A DNA stretch of 64,000 nt from Ariolimax columbianus (GCA_036924085.1 JAVGWX010000011.1:23822739-23886738); one strand, 5' to 3'; positions 1-11,100 are shown, counted from the stretch's first letter. Notes: generated from the sequence alone by a model not told the origin. Program-made: numbers and translations.

Positions 1-274
1 TTAATATATCTTTTTATCATACCTCACATTCCCTTTCTTTTTTCACTGCTACCTGGACTTGCTCACTCACTTTACCTGTATGATCTATTATAACCTCTAG
101 GTCCCTTTCCTTTTCTATCATACTAATTCTGTTCTCGCCTATTCAGTAATTATGTTCCATATTTGATCTACCCATTTAATGGTATCAACTGTCATACTGT
201 TTACTTTGTTACCCCTAAAACTTCAAACATCTTGTTTTTTTTCACTTTCTCTTATATCCTCAGTCACATAAAAA
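1..274. other. Unassigned pyrimidine-rich sequence
   Basis: AT-rich, pyrimidine-biased sequence with no recognisable gene or repeat family. Short open frames here lack codon structure and splice signals. Confidence 0.5.
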
Positions 275-560
275 GGTCCTCGCCACCTGACTTCCAGGTC
301 CTCGCTATCCGACTTCCCGGTCCTCGCTATCTGACTTCCATATCCTAGCTATCTACTTCCAGATCCACGCTATCTACTTCCAGATCCACGCTATCTACTT
401 CCAGATTTTCGCTATCTACTTCTAGATCCTCGCTATTTGACTTTCAGATCCTCGCCACCTGACTTCCAGATCCTCGCCACCTAACTTCCAGATCCGCGCC
501 ATCTTTCCAGGTCTTCGCCACCTGACTTCCAGATTCTCGCCACCTGACTTCCACGCCTTT
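275..560. repeat. 21-bp minisatellite
   Basis: About 13 diverged tandem units built around 'CTATCTACTTCCAGATCCACG'-like sequence; the best units (about 350-420) repeat exactly every 21 bases, while outer units drift to 'CTCGCCACCTGACTTCCAG'. The minus-strand open frame across it is a by-product of a period divisible by three. Confidence 0.85.
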
Positions 561-1384
561 TCTCACCCTGCACCCGTTAAAAAAGCAGCAAAGTAAACAA
601 TGTGACGTACGACACCCCACTGTCACGTCTAACGACACCTACAGTCGAACACTGCGTGCCTGCCTAATCGACTAGATAACAAGCTAAACCCGGATATAAT
701 TCAACTACCGAATAGACCAGCCAGGTAGCATAGAACCATAGACTCGATAAATTACCGAGTTACGAGTGAAGTCTCTGCGACACATTCATCATATGTACAA
801 GACAGGCCGGACTATGCATACACAGTGTTACGAAACTTCCATATCGGTTTAATGACTCCACTACGTTGAAATAGTAAATTCTTTTCTCTGTGGAATCCAA
901 GTGAAGGGACCAGTAAAGCGGCTATTAGACCGCACTTCAAGTGTTTGTGTAGTGGTTGACGTGTGTGCGGCTGTAACAGACTGTTTTCGGTTTATTTTCG
1001 AGGACTTTCGTTTATTGTGGTGACATCGTGCAATAGTTTCGCATTATCTTTTTAGAAGTGTCTGAAGTGGATTTCACATCAGTGTTAGTGTTTGGTTTGA
1101 GTTCAAGACAACATATTCGCGAAAGGTAAATCACAAACCTTCTGTTTGTATAACTTTTACATTGGGAATATGCATATTTGTTATTATCGGTGTGTGGTGT
1201 AAGGCATAGACTTGCATACATGTGTTTATATAATGCAGTGGTTAGTCGAATTATATTGCCATCACAGTACAGTTAGCTCAGACAGACCTGCTCTTAGTGA
1301 TGGTCATATGTGTTTTATCTTTTTCTCATATGCTGCCCAATGTTACAGAAGAGCGTTCTTCTTCGTACAATTTATTCATTAGTA
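561..1384. other. Unassigned intergenic sequence
   Basis: Just over 800 bases with no long open frame, no tandem structure and no copy of the dispersed families found elsewhere in the window. I see nothing I can name in it. Confidence 0.5.
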
Positions 1385-1873
1385 GTAGTAGTAGCCCCTT
1401 TCAGTCATGACTGACTTTAGTAGCCCCTGTCAGTCATGGCTGACTTTAGTAGCCCCTGTCAGTCATGACTGACTTTAGTAGCCCCTGTCAGTCATGACTG
1501 ACTTTAGTAGCCTTTTCCAGTCATGACTTAGTAGCCTTTTTCAACCATGACTGACTATAGTAGCCAATTTCAACCATAACTGATTATAGTAGCCCATTTC
1601 AGTCAAGACTGACTTTAGTAGGCCCTTTAGTCATGACTGACTTTAGTAGCACATTTCAGCCATGACTGATTATAGTAGCCCATTTCAGTCAAGCCTGATA
1701 TAGTAGCTCCTTTCACTCATGACTGACTTTAGTAGCCTATGTCAGCCATAACTGACTATAATAGCCAATTTCAGCCATGATTGATTATAGTAGCCCGTAT
1801 CAGTAAAGACTGACTTTAGTAGCCCCTTTCAGTCATGATTGATTATAGTAGCCCACTTCAGTCACGACTGGCT
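1385..1873. repeat. 29-bp minisatellite
   Basis: Tandem units of the form GTAGCCCCTGTCAGTCATGA plus CTGACTTTA. The first four units (about 1420-1510) are nearly identical and 29 bases apart; later units are diverged and some are a few bases shorter. The unit contains the short palindrome-like TCAGTCATGACTGA. Confidence 0.88.
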
Positions 1874-2061
1874 GTATGCACCTCTGCCCCTATTATTAAT
1901 GTTCCATACAACCATCTCAGAGCTTCAGTCACTGCTACAATCTCTACTCTCGCACTGTAGGTTGCGGTCCTGTACGACTTGATATGCTCAACGACGATCT
2001 GCCTACTCATCAACTGAAATTCAAAGAGCCACGTTAATTACTGCTGCCACGTAGCTAAACG

Positions 2062-2375
2062 TAGCAGGCATTTTCCACTTCCTGTGCCTTACTAGGCCTG
2101 GTGGAAGGTACAAATAATTTGGGTAGAATTTAAACATTAACAATTTTTGTATCCAGATAGCTGACTGTTAAGCCTACTCTTTTCGATTACTTAATTGCCA
2201 ATGGATTTTCAACGTGTTCGAAACTGAATACAGGAGTCCGATCTCACTACCCAGAGATCAAAAGATTTATTACGAGAAAATCCACGTGAAAATATCCGGA
2301 TCTCCACCGTGATTCGAACCCGCGACCTCCGGCACCGAAGGCGAACTTCTAACCATGTGGTTCGATAACCAGTTC
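2062..2375 (-). mobile_element. SINE family A, G-type tail, partial
   Basis: Read on the minus strand, a tRNA-like head with an intact B box (GGTTCGAATCACGG) is followed by the family-A body: a CACGTGGATTTTC stretch, 'gggtagtgagatcggactcc'-like sequence, and 'ATCGAAAAGAGTAGGC'. The G-type 3' tail (AGGCCTAGTAA then GGAAGT) is cut short at the left. The same head and body recur at 14.9, 17.0, 21.7, 23.2 and 29.7 kb. Confidence 0.75.
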
Positions 2376-2653
2376 CAGATCAATTTCTTAATATTATGTT
2401 ATTAATTCTTGTAATTTCGTTTCTGTTGTAAGTCTTCCCCTCCACCCGAATTAACCGTTGACATGTAGTTGTTGTTCTCCATCCGTGGTAGGGTCGTATA
2501 AGCTTCTTCTTTAAATGGCAAAGGCACACGGTTCGATCACTGTTATCGAAATATTCAAGTCGATGGATACTTGATTTATTGACTAAAGTAAGTCGCATGT
2601 CCTTTTAAAGAATGTAGCTTCTTACAACCGCCACCTATTTGGATGTTATAAGT

Positions 2654-2969
2654 TGGCAAGTGTACAGTACGGTAGGTTGGCAAGTGTACAGTACGGTAGG
2701 TTGGCAAGTGTGCAGTACGGTAGGTTGGCAAGTGTACAGTACGGTAGGTTGCCAAGTGTGCAGTACGGTAGGTTGGCAAGTGTGCAGTACGGTAGGTTGG
2801 CAAGTGTGCAGTACGGTAGATTGGCAAGTGTGCAGTACGGTAGATTGGCAAGTGTGCAGTACGGTAGGTTGGCAAGTGTGCAGTACGGTAGGTTGGCAAG
2901 TGTGCAGTACGGTAGGTTGGCAAGTGTGCAGTACGGTAGGTTGCCAAGTGTGCAGTACGGTAGGTTGCC
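2654..2969. repeat. 24-bp minisatellite
   Basis: Thirteen nearly perfect units of GGCAAGTGTGCAGTACGG plus TAGGTT, exactly 24 bases each. Because 24 is divisible by three, four overlapping open frames (119-153 codons, both strands) run through it as octapeptide repeats; these are not evidence of a gene. The 330 bases to its right contain nothing I recognise. Confidence 0.92.
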
Positions 2970-3301
2970 ATTACTTTCCGTACGTGGAGGAGCATTAGCC
3001 AGAGAAAAAAACCCAGTGTATGCCAAATTGGACACAAGTGGGAATCCGGAACGTTTGGATTGTGAAAACCGAGCCAGTTTTACCTCTAGACTAGGAAATT
3101 AAAAACGGCATGAAATCGATTGCATCGTAATCTGTTGCTTTATGTGATGAGCCTGACGTTTATCATTCGTTCTCTTCTGTTCTGCGAAGGGTACGCGAGG
3201 AAGCTCCAATATCCAATACATTCATATGTTGCCGTTTGTTTCCGTTGTCATCTTGTCTTGCATACCCACATATGTAGTCCGATCCTGTGGAGAGGTGTGG
3301 T

Positions 3302-3351
3302 ATTAATATATATATTTATATATATTTATATATATATATATATATATATAT
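3302..3351. repeat. TA-rich microsatellite
   Basis: Interrupted (TA)n run directly abutting the right-hand SINE. Similar runs lie at about 3618-3668 and 3889-3961, so two SINE copies sit between three TA blocks. Confidence 0.9.
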
Positions 3352-3622
3352 AAGGCAAAGGCAACGGCCGCTGTCCATTGTAGACGATGCAGGCATAATT
3401 TATTTTGCTAGGGCTATTTTTAGAAAGGATTAACTACGCTACTTTTTATCCTCACTCTCTTGTCTCGTGCCGCCCGACCACAGTGGCAAGTCAAGGACAA
3501 GACGACTAGGGGGCAACTACGAGATGCAGAGGACTCCGCATCAAGCACCCGTGAAAAAGAAGGCGGAATCGCGAGTCGAACCCACACCACCTGATCACGA
3601 GGCCGACGGAATCCCCAATTAA
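3352..3622 (-). mobile_element. tRNA-headed SINE, family H
   Basis: On the minus strand the head reads CCGTCGGCCTCGTGATCAGG, then GTGTGGGTTCGACTCGCG, which carries a B-box-like GGTTCGACTC. The body ends in 'AGCAAAATAAATTATG' and an AGGCAAAGGC motif toward the TA run. A second copy in the opposite orientation is at 41280-41550, about 38 kb away, which establishes it as a dispersed element of about 270 bp. Confidence 0.75.
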
Positions 3623-3668
3623 TATATATATATATATATATATAAATATATACATATATACATATATA

Positions 3669-3882
3669 AAGTAAAAGTAACCCATAGCATTACTGCCGTA
3701 GGGGTGTGAGGTGTTAGCGATCTCACATTTGAGGGCGGTAGCCATCTCCCCTCCCTCGCCGCTTTGTCGACCCGGGAGCCATCGCAGTTTGAAAAAACAT
3801 TACCGCCTCAACTGGGGAATGAACCCAGGGCCACTCAGATGCGAAGCCAGCGTACTAATCACTGCGCTACGCGGCTCAACAA

Positions 3883-3888
<6 letters not shown>
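3669..3888 (-). mobile_element. tRNA-headed SINE, family I
   Basis: The minus strand starts with GAGCCGCGTAGCGCAGTGAT, containing an A-box match (TAGCGCAGTGA). Further on, CTGGG-TTCATTC-CCCAG forms a perfect 5-bp T-arm. The acceptor and D stems do not pair well, so this is a tRNA-derived SINE head rather than a working tRNA gene. Only this copy is seen in the window. Confidence 0.6.

Positions 3889-3961
<73 letters not shown>
3889..3961. repeat. (TA)n microsatellite
   Basis: Nearly pure TA dinucleotide repeat of about 70 bases flanking the family-I SINE. Confidence 0.95.
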
Positions 3962-3963
<2 letters not shown>

Positions 3964-4079
3964 AACTATGGGGTTTTAAGTATATCTAATCCATCTAATC
4001 GAATCATTATACCAGGAGGAACAACAAGCTACTGTCAGGAGTATCGGAGGAAACATCTGATTTTTTTCTATATACAAAA

Positions 4080-4945
4080 GAGAGAAAGGCAGGGATTTAA
4101 CCTCTCCCAATACATGTTTAACATTTATGCTGAGTGCGTAATGAGGAACGTTAGAGTGGATGTAAATATAGAAAGTTACACTCCCTTTAAAATCGACGGA
4201 TACAAGATTCCAGAGCTAAGATAGGCAGACGATACTGTGATATGAAACAGTACAGAAGAACTAGCGCAGGTAATTGCAGTCGTAAGCAGATGCAGCGAAG
4301 ATCAAAATTTATTTTTTCAACGTAAACAAACCGAAGATAATGATCACTCAAAAAACCAGAAAACATAAATTCAAAATCAGGGGGTGTAGAAATAGAACAG
4401 GTGCCGAACTTTGATTATTTGGCTCCAAAATTTACAATAACGGCGGCTGCTCAAAGAAAATCAGGAGATTAGCAATCCCAAGACAGAGAAACTACGGCAG
4501 AATACCAACAAAACAACAAAAGTGAACATTTTGAGAAACGGGAAATTCCTGCGAACCTCAGGGAAGAGAATCGTGTCCTACGAGTCAAAATCGTATAGAA
4601 AGTCCTCATACATACCATGGACTGAAAGAAAGAAGAATGCAGACATCAGACATGATTTAGGAATAGAAAAGAGCTGGTTCTTAATTTCCACTATGAACAG
4701 AAAATTGAAAATCATTGTCCACATCAAAAGAAACAACTGTCTTGAGAAAACAGTAATGGGAGGTATGGTAAATGGTAAGATAGGCAGAGATAGACCGAGA
4801 AGGCGATTGTACCAAGATGTCAAGGAATGCTTGGCCATGTCTCTGGAGCAGGCTGATTTCTTTGACAAGAAACCGAGTTTCTTTCAGACGGGTTCTGATG
4901 GGAATGACGTCCTGCAAAGTAAATGCTACATAATGATGATATTTA
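4080..4945 (+). pseudogene. RTE-like LINE reverse transcriptase relic
   Basis: Translation at about 4105-4270 gives YMFNIYAECVMRN and then PELR*ADDTVI, a decayed copy of the reverse-transcriptase palm with the (Y/F)ADD metal-binding box; a stop replaces the first residue of the box. Downstream (4600-4945) an open segment matches the C-terminal tail of the same LINE type: PWTERKKNADIRHDLGI, HIKRNNCLEKTVMGGM, DRPRRRLYQDVKECLAMS. Related tails are at 5530-5780 and 62600-63365. Internal stops and frameshifts show it is dead. The clade name is inferred from the tail motifs. Confidence 0.78.
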
Positions 4946-5455
4946 TTTAAGCAGAGAATAGTCTTCCACAGTGTATGCAAGGAAAGTCAGGACCATTTAC
5001 GGCATTGCACGGTGTGGTGTGGCGAGCCCTTAGCCTATCAGTAATCAATATCTCATCTGTCTGTATTCCGTGCTTAATCCTGCCCCACCATGTAACACGA
5101 TCCATGGCGGCCTGTTTCCATGATCCCATATCCACGCCTGCATCATTCATAACCTGCTTGCATACATCCGTGTACCAACGTAGTGATCTGCTCCGAGACT
5201 TCTCCCTAAATGTAATTCCCTATAGAGAAGATCTTTTGGTATTCTGCCATCATCCATCCTCCGAATGTGTCCCAATCATCGGAGCCTTCGAACTAACCAT
5301 GGAAAAGATTATGACAGTGCATGTTCTCTCCAACACCTCTGCGTTTGGTGATCTTGTCTTGCCACCCAAAGATTTTGCGCAGGCACCTTATGTGAAAGCT
5401 GTTTAGCCGCCTCTGCAGGTGCATGTAGGTGGACCATGTGTCACTGCCACCAAGA
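4946..5455 (-). pseudogene. RTE-like LINE C-terminal relic with Cys motif
   Basis: The minus strand encodes LLGGSDTW...LQRRLNSFHIRCLRKIFGWQDKI, then after frameshifts VMNDAGVDMGSWKQAAMDR and a terminal PCIHCGRLFSA. This order (a YGSEtW-like segment, RLN.FH..CLR.I.G..WQDKI, then a CxxCGR.F zinc-finger-like end) is the carboxyl tail of a non-LTR retrotransposon group. A related relic lies at 44985-45715. It abuts, in opposite orientation, the relic to its left. Confidence 0.72.
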
Positions 5456-5467
5456 AGGGTACTGAGG

Positions 5468-5472
5468 GCACA

Positions 5473-5508
<36 letters not shown>
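5468..5508. repeat. (CA)n microsatellite
   Basis: About 40 bases of CA repeat with two interruptions, between two LINE relics. Confidence 0.93.
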
Positions 5509-5529
5509 TATATTATATACACAAATCAT

Positions 5530-5780
5530 CATCATGTAGTATGTCTATTATAGAACGTCTCTCCCATCACAGTCTGTCTGAAAGAAACTCGTTCTCTTGC
5601 CAAAACTCCAGCCTCCGCCACAGTCATACCCAGGCATTCCTGGATATCTTTGTGCCATCGTCTTCTTGGTCTACCCCTTCCTCTTTTGCCTGGCACTATA
5701 CCTTCCATCACTGTTCTCTCGAGACCGTTGTGTCTCTTGATGTGACCAAAGTATTTGCATTTTCTACACATATACATACA
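5530..5780 (-). pseudogene. RTE-like LINE C-terminal tail
   Basis: An 81-codon open segment on the minus strand reads CKYFGHIKRHNGLERTVMEG, then PGKRGRGRPRRRWHKDIQEC and LGMTVAEAGVLARERVSFRQ, ending in RHTT before a stop. This is the least decayed copy in the window of the tail also present at 4600-4945 and 62600-63365. No upstream reverse transcriptase is attached, so it is a 5'-truncated insertion. Confidence 0.8.
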
Positions 5781-5789
5781 TATATATTA

Positions 5790-6194
5790 TTTGTTTCTCA
5801 GTATTATCACCACTAGCTTGTTAATGTACAACTGTTTAATGGTGGTCCACATAGAAACACGTGTCTTTACTCAGTGATTAAATAAAAGTAGGCTGGTTTA
5901 CATGTTTGTGTAATATGAACTAACTACCTCGCTCCACGATAACGTAATACTGTATATCCGAATTATATGTTCCAGTTTTGTGGGGTTTAATATGCGAGTG
6001 CAGCGGTTCTCATACAATGCGCCGTGTCTGGTTTACAGGGCCATTGCGAAATATTTTCACTGTTTGCCTAAACCAATTACCTTCCTCAGACATTTATTGA
6101 CAAAGAACTGGCGTTTCTCTATAGCCTTTGTTGTTCTCCAAGATTATCTTGTACATGAGTCCTGACTTGCGATTAGAATTAAACAACTTTAACT
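5790..6194. other. Unassigned sequence
   Basis: About 400 bases with no recognisable coding or repeat content. Confidence 0.45.
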
Positions 6195-6595
6195 TGGTTG
6201 TTGTTGTTATTGTTGTTGAATGCCCACAAGGAGTTTGATTACTCGTGTATGCACCCCAAAAAGAAGGTTAAGTGACCGGTTGTCGTAGCTTTCCTCACAT
6301 CCCGAGCGTGCTGATGAAGGTGGACCGGATTCATCCAGACGGTTGTGCTATGCGTGGCTTTATCTGCGTGTCGCTCACTACTACGGGGTTCCCGTTGATC
6401 CCCAACCCCGTCAGCCATTCTGCCATGATAACAGCCCGTTTCCAGTAAGGGCTACGAGGAAGCCAAGGTGAAGGTCTTAGCCAGTATGTTTTGCCTGGCC
6501 CTGACTAACATGTCTGATAAGTATATTTTGCCTGCCCCTGACTAACATGTCTGCTAAGTATATTTTGCCTGAACAGACGCGTCTTCCTGCCCACC
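6195..6595 (+). mobile_element. SINE-like family C copy
   Basis: Begins with (TTG)n and GAATGCCCACAAGGAG, followed by the family-C body (GTCGTAGCTTTCCTCACATC, then TGCTGATGAAGGTGGACC, TGCGTGTCGCTCACTACTAC). It ends in short tandem units of 'TTTTGCCTG..CCTGACTAACATGTCTG'. Other copies are at 9705, 10115(-), 22560(-), 30930, 40720 and 50838. The (TTG)n end suggests the true sense strand is the minus strand with a (CAA)n tail. Confidence 0.8.
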
Positions 6596-7064
6596 TTAAC
6601 TTGGTATTAGTCTTGATTAACCTCTATTATTCTGAAACAGAAATAATGTCCTTGTCTTTCCACATCTAGGCCTTAAATTTGGCTCCCCCCCCCCCCCCCC
6701 CCACCCCCACCTATAAGTAGCGATGGCGCCGCTCTAATCTGGGAAGGTGTCAAACTTTGCCACTACCTCACCCACAAGCAGCACGTTATTGACATATTTT
6801 TCGTTTGCTTTCTACTCTTCCTTCCAGAATGGTTTAGAGTAGCATTTCTTAACCTTTTCTTACCATGGCCCCCTTTTCTGAACTTATTTTCTTCCCCTGT
6901 CTCTGTATCCATCACTCCCCACCCCCCTCATCCGTAATTACAGGGAGTAAGGTATAGATTTACATATTTTGTTTGAAATTATACCCGTTTTATTTATAAT
7001 TTGTATAATTTATACAAATACAATTATATAAAAAGGTATACATTAGATCGTTTTCAATCATTGT
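6596..7064. other. Unassigned sequence with poly-C run
   Basis: Contains a C-homopolymer of about 18-27 bases near 6684-6710 and AT-rich sequence around 6955-7050. No gene or known family seen. Confidence 0.45.
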
Positions 7065-7660
7065 TACCTTGTGTTTGGCTTGGCTTTGTTTGTTCTCAAT
7101 CCCCTGTTACCAAACTCTGAAATGGGCTTAAGTAGCACAATGAAGTCAAGAGAACTGAATTCATTGTGTCGTAGTTTACAGATTGACTGCGATATTTGCA
7201 CCTTTTGGTCCAACACATTCGACTTCAGCAATCATTTTTTGAGTACCGGGTTAACATTCGCTCTGGTTCGCTGGCCCTGACGCTAGCAGTCAGCTATGGT
7301 TCGCTGACCGATGCAGCTCATGCGCTGCTCAGCTTTGGTTCGTTGGTCTTGCTGCTAGCAGTCAGCTATGGTTCGCTGGCTCTGCCGCTTGCAGTCAGCT
7401 ATGGTTCGCTGACCGCTGCAGCTCATGCGCTGCTCAGCTTTGGTTTCGCTGGCCCTGCCACTTGCAGTCAGCTATGGTTCGCTGGCCCTGCTGCTTGCAG
7501 TCATCTATGGTTCGCTGGCCCTGCTGCTTGCAGTCAGCTATGGTTCGCTGGCACTGCCGCTTGCAGTCAGCTATGGTTCGCTGGCCCTGCTGCTTGCAGT
7601 CAGCTATGATTCGCTGACTGCTGCAGCTCATGCGCTGCTCAGCACCTTCATCCCTGACCT
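7065..7660 (+). mobile_element. SINE-like family B copy, internally expanded
   Basis: Contains family-B landmarks in order: GTTCTCAATCCCCTGTTACC, 'GTGTCGTAGTTTACAG', a GATATTTGCACCTTTTGG plus ATTCGACTTCAGCAA core, and then the GGTTCGCTGGCCCTG segment. That last segment occurs once in the copy at 32845-33190 but is amplified here into a tandem array (7265-7640). Confidence 0.78.
7265..7640. repeat. 33-bp minisatellite within family B
   Basis: About eleven units of GGTTCGCTGGCCCTG plus CTGCTTGCAGTCAGCTAT, spaced exactly 33 bases in the central part (for example 7451 to 7484). Some units carry a longer CTGCAGCTCATGCGCTGCTC insert. The unit is a piece of the surrounding SINE, so the array arose after insertion. 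Confidence 0.9.
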
Positions 7661-8019
7661 TGTGTTTGATGATAAGAAACAAACTTGTTGATGTACAGTT
7701 CTATTGCAGTGAGCGATAACCAAAGATCACATCTGTCCATTGTGGTAAGGTGAATTCCACCATTGAGTAGATAAATCACACAACTGGAAACGTCCTGCCT
7801 TATAAGTTGAGTGCAGAAGTCGGAGTGAGACGGATGGGGAAGTGGTGTTACCCCTTCGATGCTAGGTATATCTTTAGTGAAAACCAAAATCGTGAGCATA
7901 AAATTTGTTCAGTTCAGTTCGGTTCCACCTCCTCATCGAATGGATTCCCTAGCAGTTAGAAATCTAAACGAGTAGACTTAACGTCGGCTGCCCAGACCAA
8001 ATTTTAAAATTCTTCGTCT
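7661..8019. other. Unassigned sequence
   Basis: No recognised repeat family or coding signal over about 360 bases. Confidence 0.45.
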
Positions 8020-8195
8020 TCTTCTTCGTTGGTTCTCAATCTCCAGCCACCAATTCCTAAAAAGGGCTTAGCGAGTAGCAGAATGTAGTCCAGATAACGG
8101 AATGCGTTGTGTCGTAGTTTACAGCGTGACTGCGATACGTGCACCTTTCGGTCCGACACATTCGACTTCAGCAGGAGCGTTTAAAAACTCAAGTT
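8020..8195 (+). mobile_element. SINE-like family B, partial
   Basis: Shows (TTC)n, then GTTGGTTCTCAATCTCCAGC, GTAGCAGAATGTAGTCCAGA, GTGTCGTAGTTTACAG, and the core CACCTTTCGGTCCGACACAT plus TCGACTTCAGCA. It stops where a family-A tail begins. Confidence 0.78.
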
Positions 8196-8350
8196 CAAAA
8201 TCTACCCAAATGATTTGTGCCTTCCCTCAATCCTAGTAAGCCACGGGAAGTTGAAAATACTTGCTACGGATAGCCAAAGCCTTCGACTACCTGACAACAG
8301 ACATTAACATGGCTGTTTGAATACCAGGATTCCAAGTAGTCCAAGAATAA
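8196..8350 (+). mobile_element. SINE family A, G-type 3' tail, 5' truncated
   Basis: Only the 3' part of family A is present: 'AAATCTACCCAAATGATTTG', CCTAGTAAGCCACGGGAAGT, a palindrome-like TAGCCAAAGCCTTCGACTA, ACAGACATTAACATGG and AATACCAGGATTCCAAGTA. The tail matches 15185-15290 and 17265-17385. Confidence 0.75.
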
Positions 8351-8426
8351 AAAGTTATCTCACATATCGTACGTTCTCCAGAGCCGGCATACCCAAATCA
8401 AAATTACATTTATGCACAGCGCATTT

Positions 8427-8592
8427 GGGAAGTTTGAAGTTACTTAATAAAACACTCATGGGAAATTTAAAGTTACTTACTAAAACACTCATAGGAAGTT
8501 TAAAGTTACTTAATAAAACACTCATGGGAAGTTTAAAGTTACTTAATAAAACACTCATGGGAAGTTTAAAGTTACTTAATAAAACACTAATT
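8427..8592. repeat. 33-bp minisatellite
   Basis: Five units of GGGAAGTTTAAAGTTACTTA plus ATAAAACACTCAT. The open frames on both strands (GSLKLLNKTLM and its antisense) follow from the 33-base period. Confidence 0.9.
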
Positions 8593-9704
8593 AAGTAAAG
8601 GTCTTCCAGATATTTTGTTTCAATCAACAAAGAACATACCCAACCTAGCATGCGACACACCTAAAGCTAGTGAGTCAGAGCACACAGAGTGACACACAGG
8701 TAAAGGACTGCCGGGTGTTTCTGTTTGCACAGTCAACGTAAGAATCGTGTCGAAATTGTTTGTCCACTTTCCCGTACCAGGTACTTGTATGTGGAGAGAC
8801 ACATCGTGCCCAACGGTAGACAGTGGATCTTTTCAGTTGTGTCAACTGAACTTAATCTTTCTAGTTCTGCTTGGACATTGCTGCAGTGGATTTGTATTTC
8901 TGTACACGAAAATCCAGCAATGAATGAGCTGACAGTAGCCAGCGGTTTAAAGCTAGCTACTTACTTCAGGTAGCAACCACTGCTGACCAAGACACCTAAT
9001 CCGCCTCCATGTGACGGCCCTGGAGACAAACTGCACTAAGAGATATGACATCGCAGAGGAAAGCCAAACTCTGTCCCCAAAAAATGTATTTCCTAGTAAT
9101 TTACCGTACAGGACAGCGTGCGATCCAACTTTACACAAGAATTTTGGGGCTATACTGTGTCCCAGATAAAATCCTTACTATTTGATCTGTATTTTCCTTT
9201 TTCTCGCTCTATTTCTGAAATAAAAGTCACATACTTGCTGGGATTTAGTTTAATATGATTTTTGTATAATGTACAGAAGAGTATAACGGGCGCTTGTCAG
9301 TTTGGGCTATATAAAAACTACTGCAATCTTCTGTAAGGAAAAAACTTTTAAAAGAGTGAAGAACTCAGAGGTATCATCATCGGCAAAACAAAACAAAACA
9401 AAAAACTTTAGTGGCCAGGCGATGATGGCATCAGCGTCAGGATATAGATCTATTTTTGCAAATCATGAGTTCTGTCATGTGACTTGCGCTTTAATTGGAT
9501 TTAAGTGAGGGAAATGTGTGTTATCATCAACCGATTTCTCTCGTCCGGAGTTACCACTGTCCTGTGGCAAGACATATAAGCCGAGATGACTGGAGATGGC
9601 ATAAGATGTAGATTTTTTTTGCTGATGACGCGGATAGGGTAGAAATTCAGTTAATTTCCAGTTTTTGTCATTGGATTGTGTCTAAAAAACTGTAACATAG
9701 AGAT
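8593..9704. other. Unassigned sequence
   Basis: About 1.1 kb without recognisable repeat families. Open frames of 60-82 codons on both strands show no domain and no convincing splice sites. Confidence 0.45.
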
Positions 9705-9900
9705 ATCGATGTTGTTGTTGTTGTTTTGAATGCCCACAATGAGTAGATTCACTCTTTTGTGCGCCCTGAAAAAAAACGTCAAGTGACGGGTTGCAGTAGC
9801 TTTCCTCACATCCCGAGTGTGCTTATGAATGTCGACCGCGGCCCTCCAGGCGGATGTGCTATGCTTGGCTTCCATCTTCCATCCCCACCAAGCACGGTTA
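9705..9900 (+). mobile_element. SINE-like family C, partial
   Basis: (TTG)n, then AATGCCCACAATGAGTAG, GTGACGGGTTGCAGTAGC, TTTCCTCACATCCCGAG and GGCGGATGTGCTATGCTTGG. The 3' half of the family is missing. Confidence 0.8.
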
Positions 9901-10114
9901 TTAAATATTTAATTTATATAAGGTTACTTTCCTGTGAAATATATCATCTTCAAATATGGGAGTGTCTCTACAGCCAGTTACTGCATTGTCTGGGGGCTTA
10001 TTCTCTCCATCATACGCGATGTTTTCCATGTCCGTCTCATGTTACATATTTATTAAAGGTGCAGCCATTTTTTTGCTGTTTATTAATTAGATTTTGGGGC
10101 GGAAGATTAACCCC

Positions 10115-10400
10115 TGATCAGGCATAACATACTGATCAGACATGTTAGTCAGGGTCAGGCACAACATACTGATCAGACATGTTAGTCAGGGTCAGGCAAA
10201 ACATACCGGCCATGACTCTCACCTCGGCTTCCTCGTAGCACTTCCTGGATAGGGGCTGTTTTCATGGCAGCCTGGCTAAAGAGGTAAGGGATCGACGTGA
10301 TCTCCTTAGTAGTGAGCGACACGAAGATAAAGACAAGCATAGCACAACCTTTTCAGTGCACACAAAAGAGTAATCCTACTCATTGTAGCCATGCGAGACA
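10115..10400 (-). mobile_element. SINE-like family C copy
   Basis: Reverse-complement copy beginning with two tandem units of ACTGATCAGACATGTTAGTC, then CTCGGCTTCCTCGTAGC, GCTGTTTTCATGGCAGCCTG, GGGATCGACGTGATCTCC, TTAGTAGTGAGCGACACG, and ending at the ACTCATTGTAG segment. It faces the copy at 9705 in opposite orientation. Confidence 0.8.
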
Positions 10401-11100
10401 AACAACACATCCCATACACAAATACGTCAAATACATCGTCCATTATCTTGTACTGGCGTTAGCAAAATTGACTAATTCTATTGACATATTCCCGAAATTG
10501 ATGCTTTGTTTCAGGATCATGCGTTCCTGACGATTTCAATAATTATTCAGTGAAAGCTGATGTACAAGGCACAGCCCTTATGGTGTTGTAGTCCATATCA
10601 ATAGCCATCATTTCTTTGATGAATAGCAATTATGGCGCTTAAAAGGCCGTTGGTCTAATTTTGCTCTCGTGTGTTAGTCCATAATGAATGCCGCCAAGCT
10701 ACGGATTTAACTAGAATTGACACTAGTCCACGACTGAATCTTGTGTCTACGTGAACGTGCTGCGGTTTGCCATTTGAATTAGTTAGTTCGTTCATAGTGT
10801 GGTGTTTTTCTATCCTATTATCTTGGCATTGTCATCGGTTACCTGAAATAACATTTCGGTTACCCTGTGTCGCATTTACACTGTCCATTGCATACTCTGA
10901 TCGTCACGTGATTGGCGCCATTCGCCTTGTTTGCTGGCAGTGCCGGTTGTGGTGCGGCTATGCAATATATCACCGGCCAATCATTGACTAACACATCGTC
11001 TAGAAGACATTGGGTTCTGCCAGATTGGCAGCGTGCCCAACACACAACGATCATACGCTGAACGTCTTTTCTTCTTTGCGTTCAGGATCTTCTGGTCATG
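10401..11100. other. Unassigned sequence
   Basis: About 700 bases with no recognised family. Open frames of 63-77 codons have no supporting feature. Confidence 0.4.

Noticed and set aside
2576..3102. Four overlapping open frames of 119-153 codons on both strands
   Set aside because: All are produced by the 24-bp tandem repeat; a period divisible by three leaves frames open without selection.
3669..3888. Functional tRNA gene
   Set aside because: The T-arm is perfect, but acceptor, D and anticodon stems do not pair, and a SINE body follows.
7434..7682. 82-codon minus-strand frame with repeated IADCKQQGQRT
   Set aside because: It is the 33-bp array inside family B read on the other strand.
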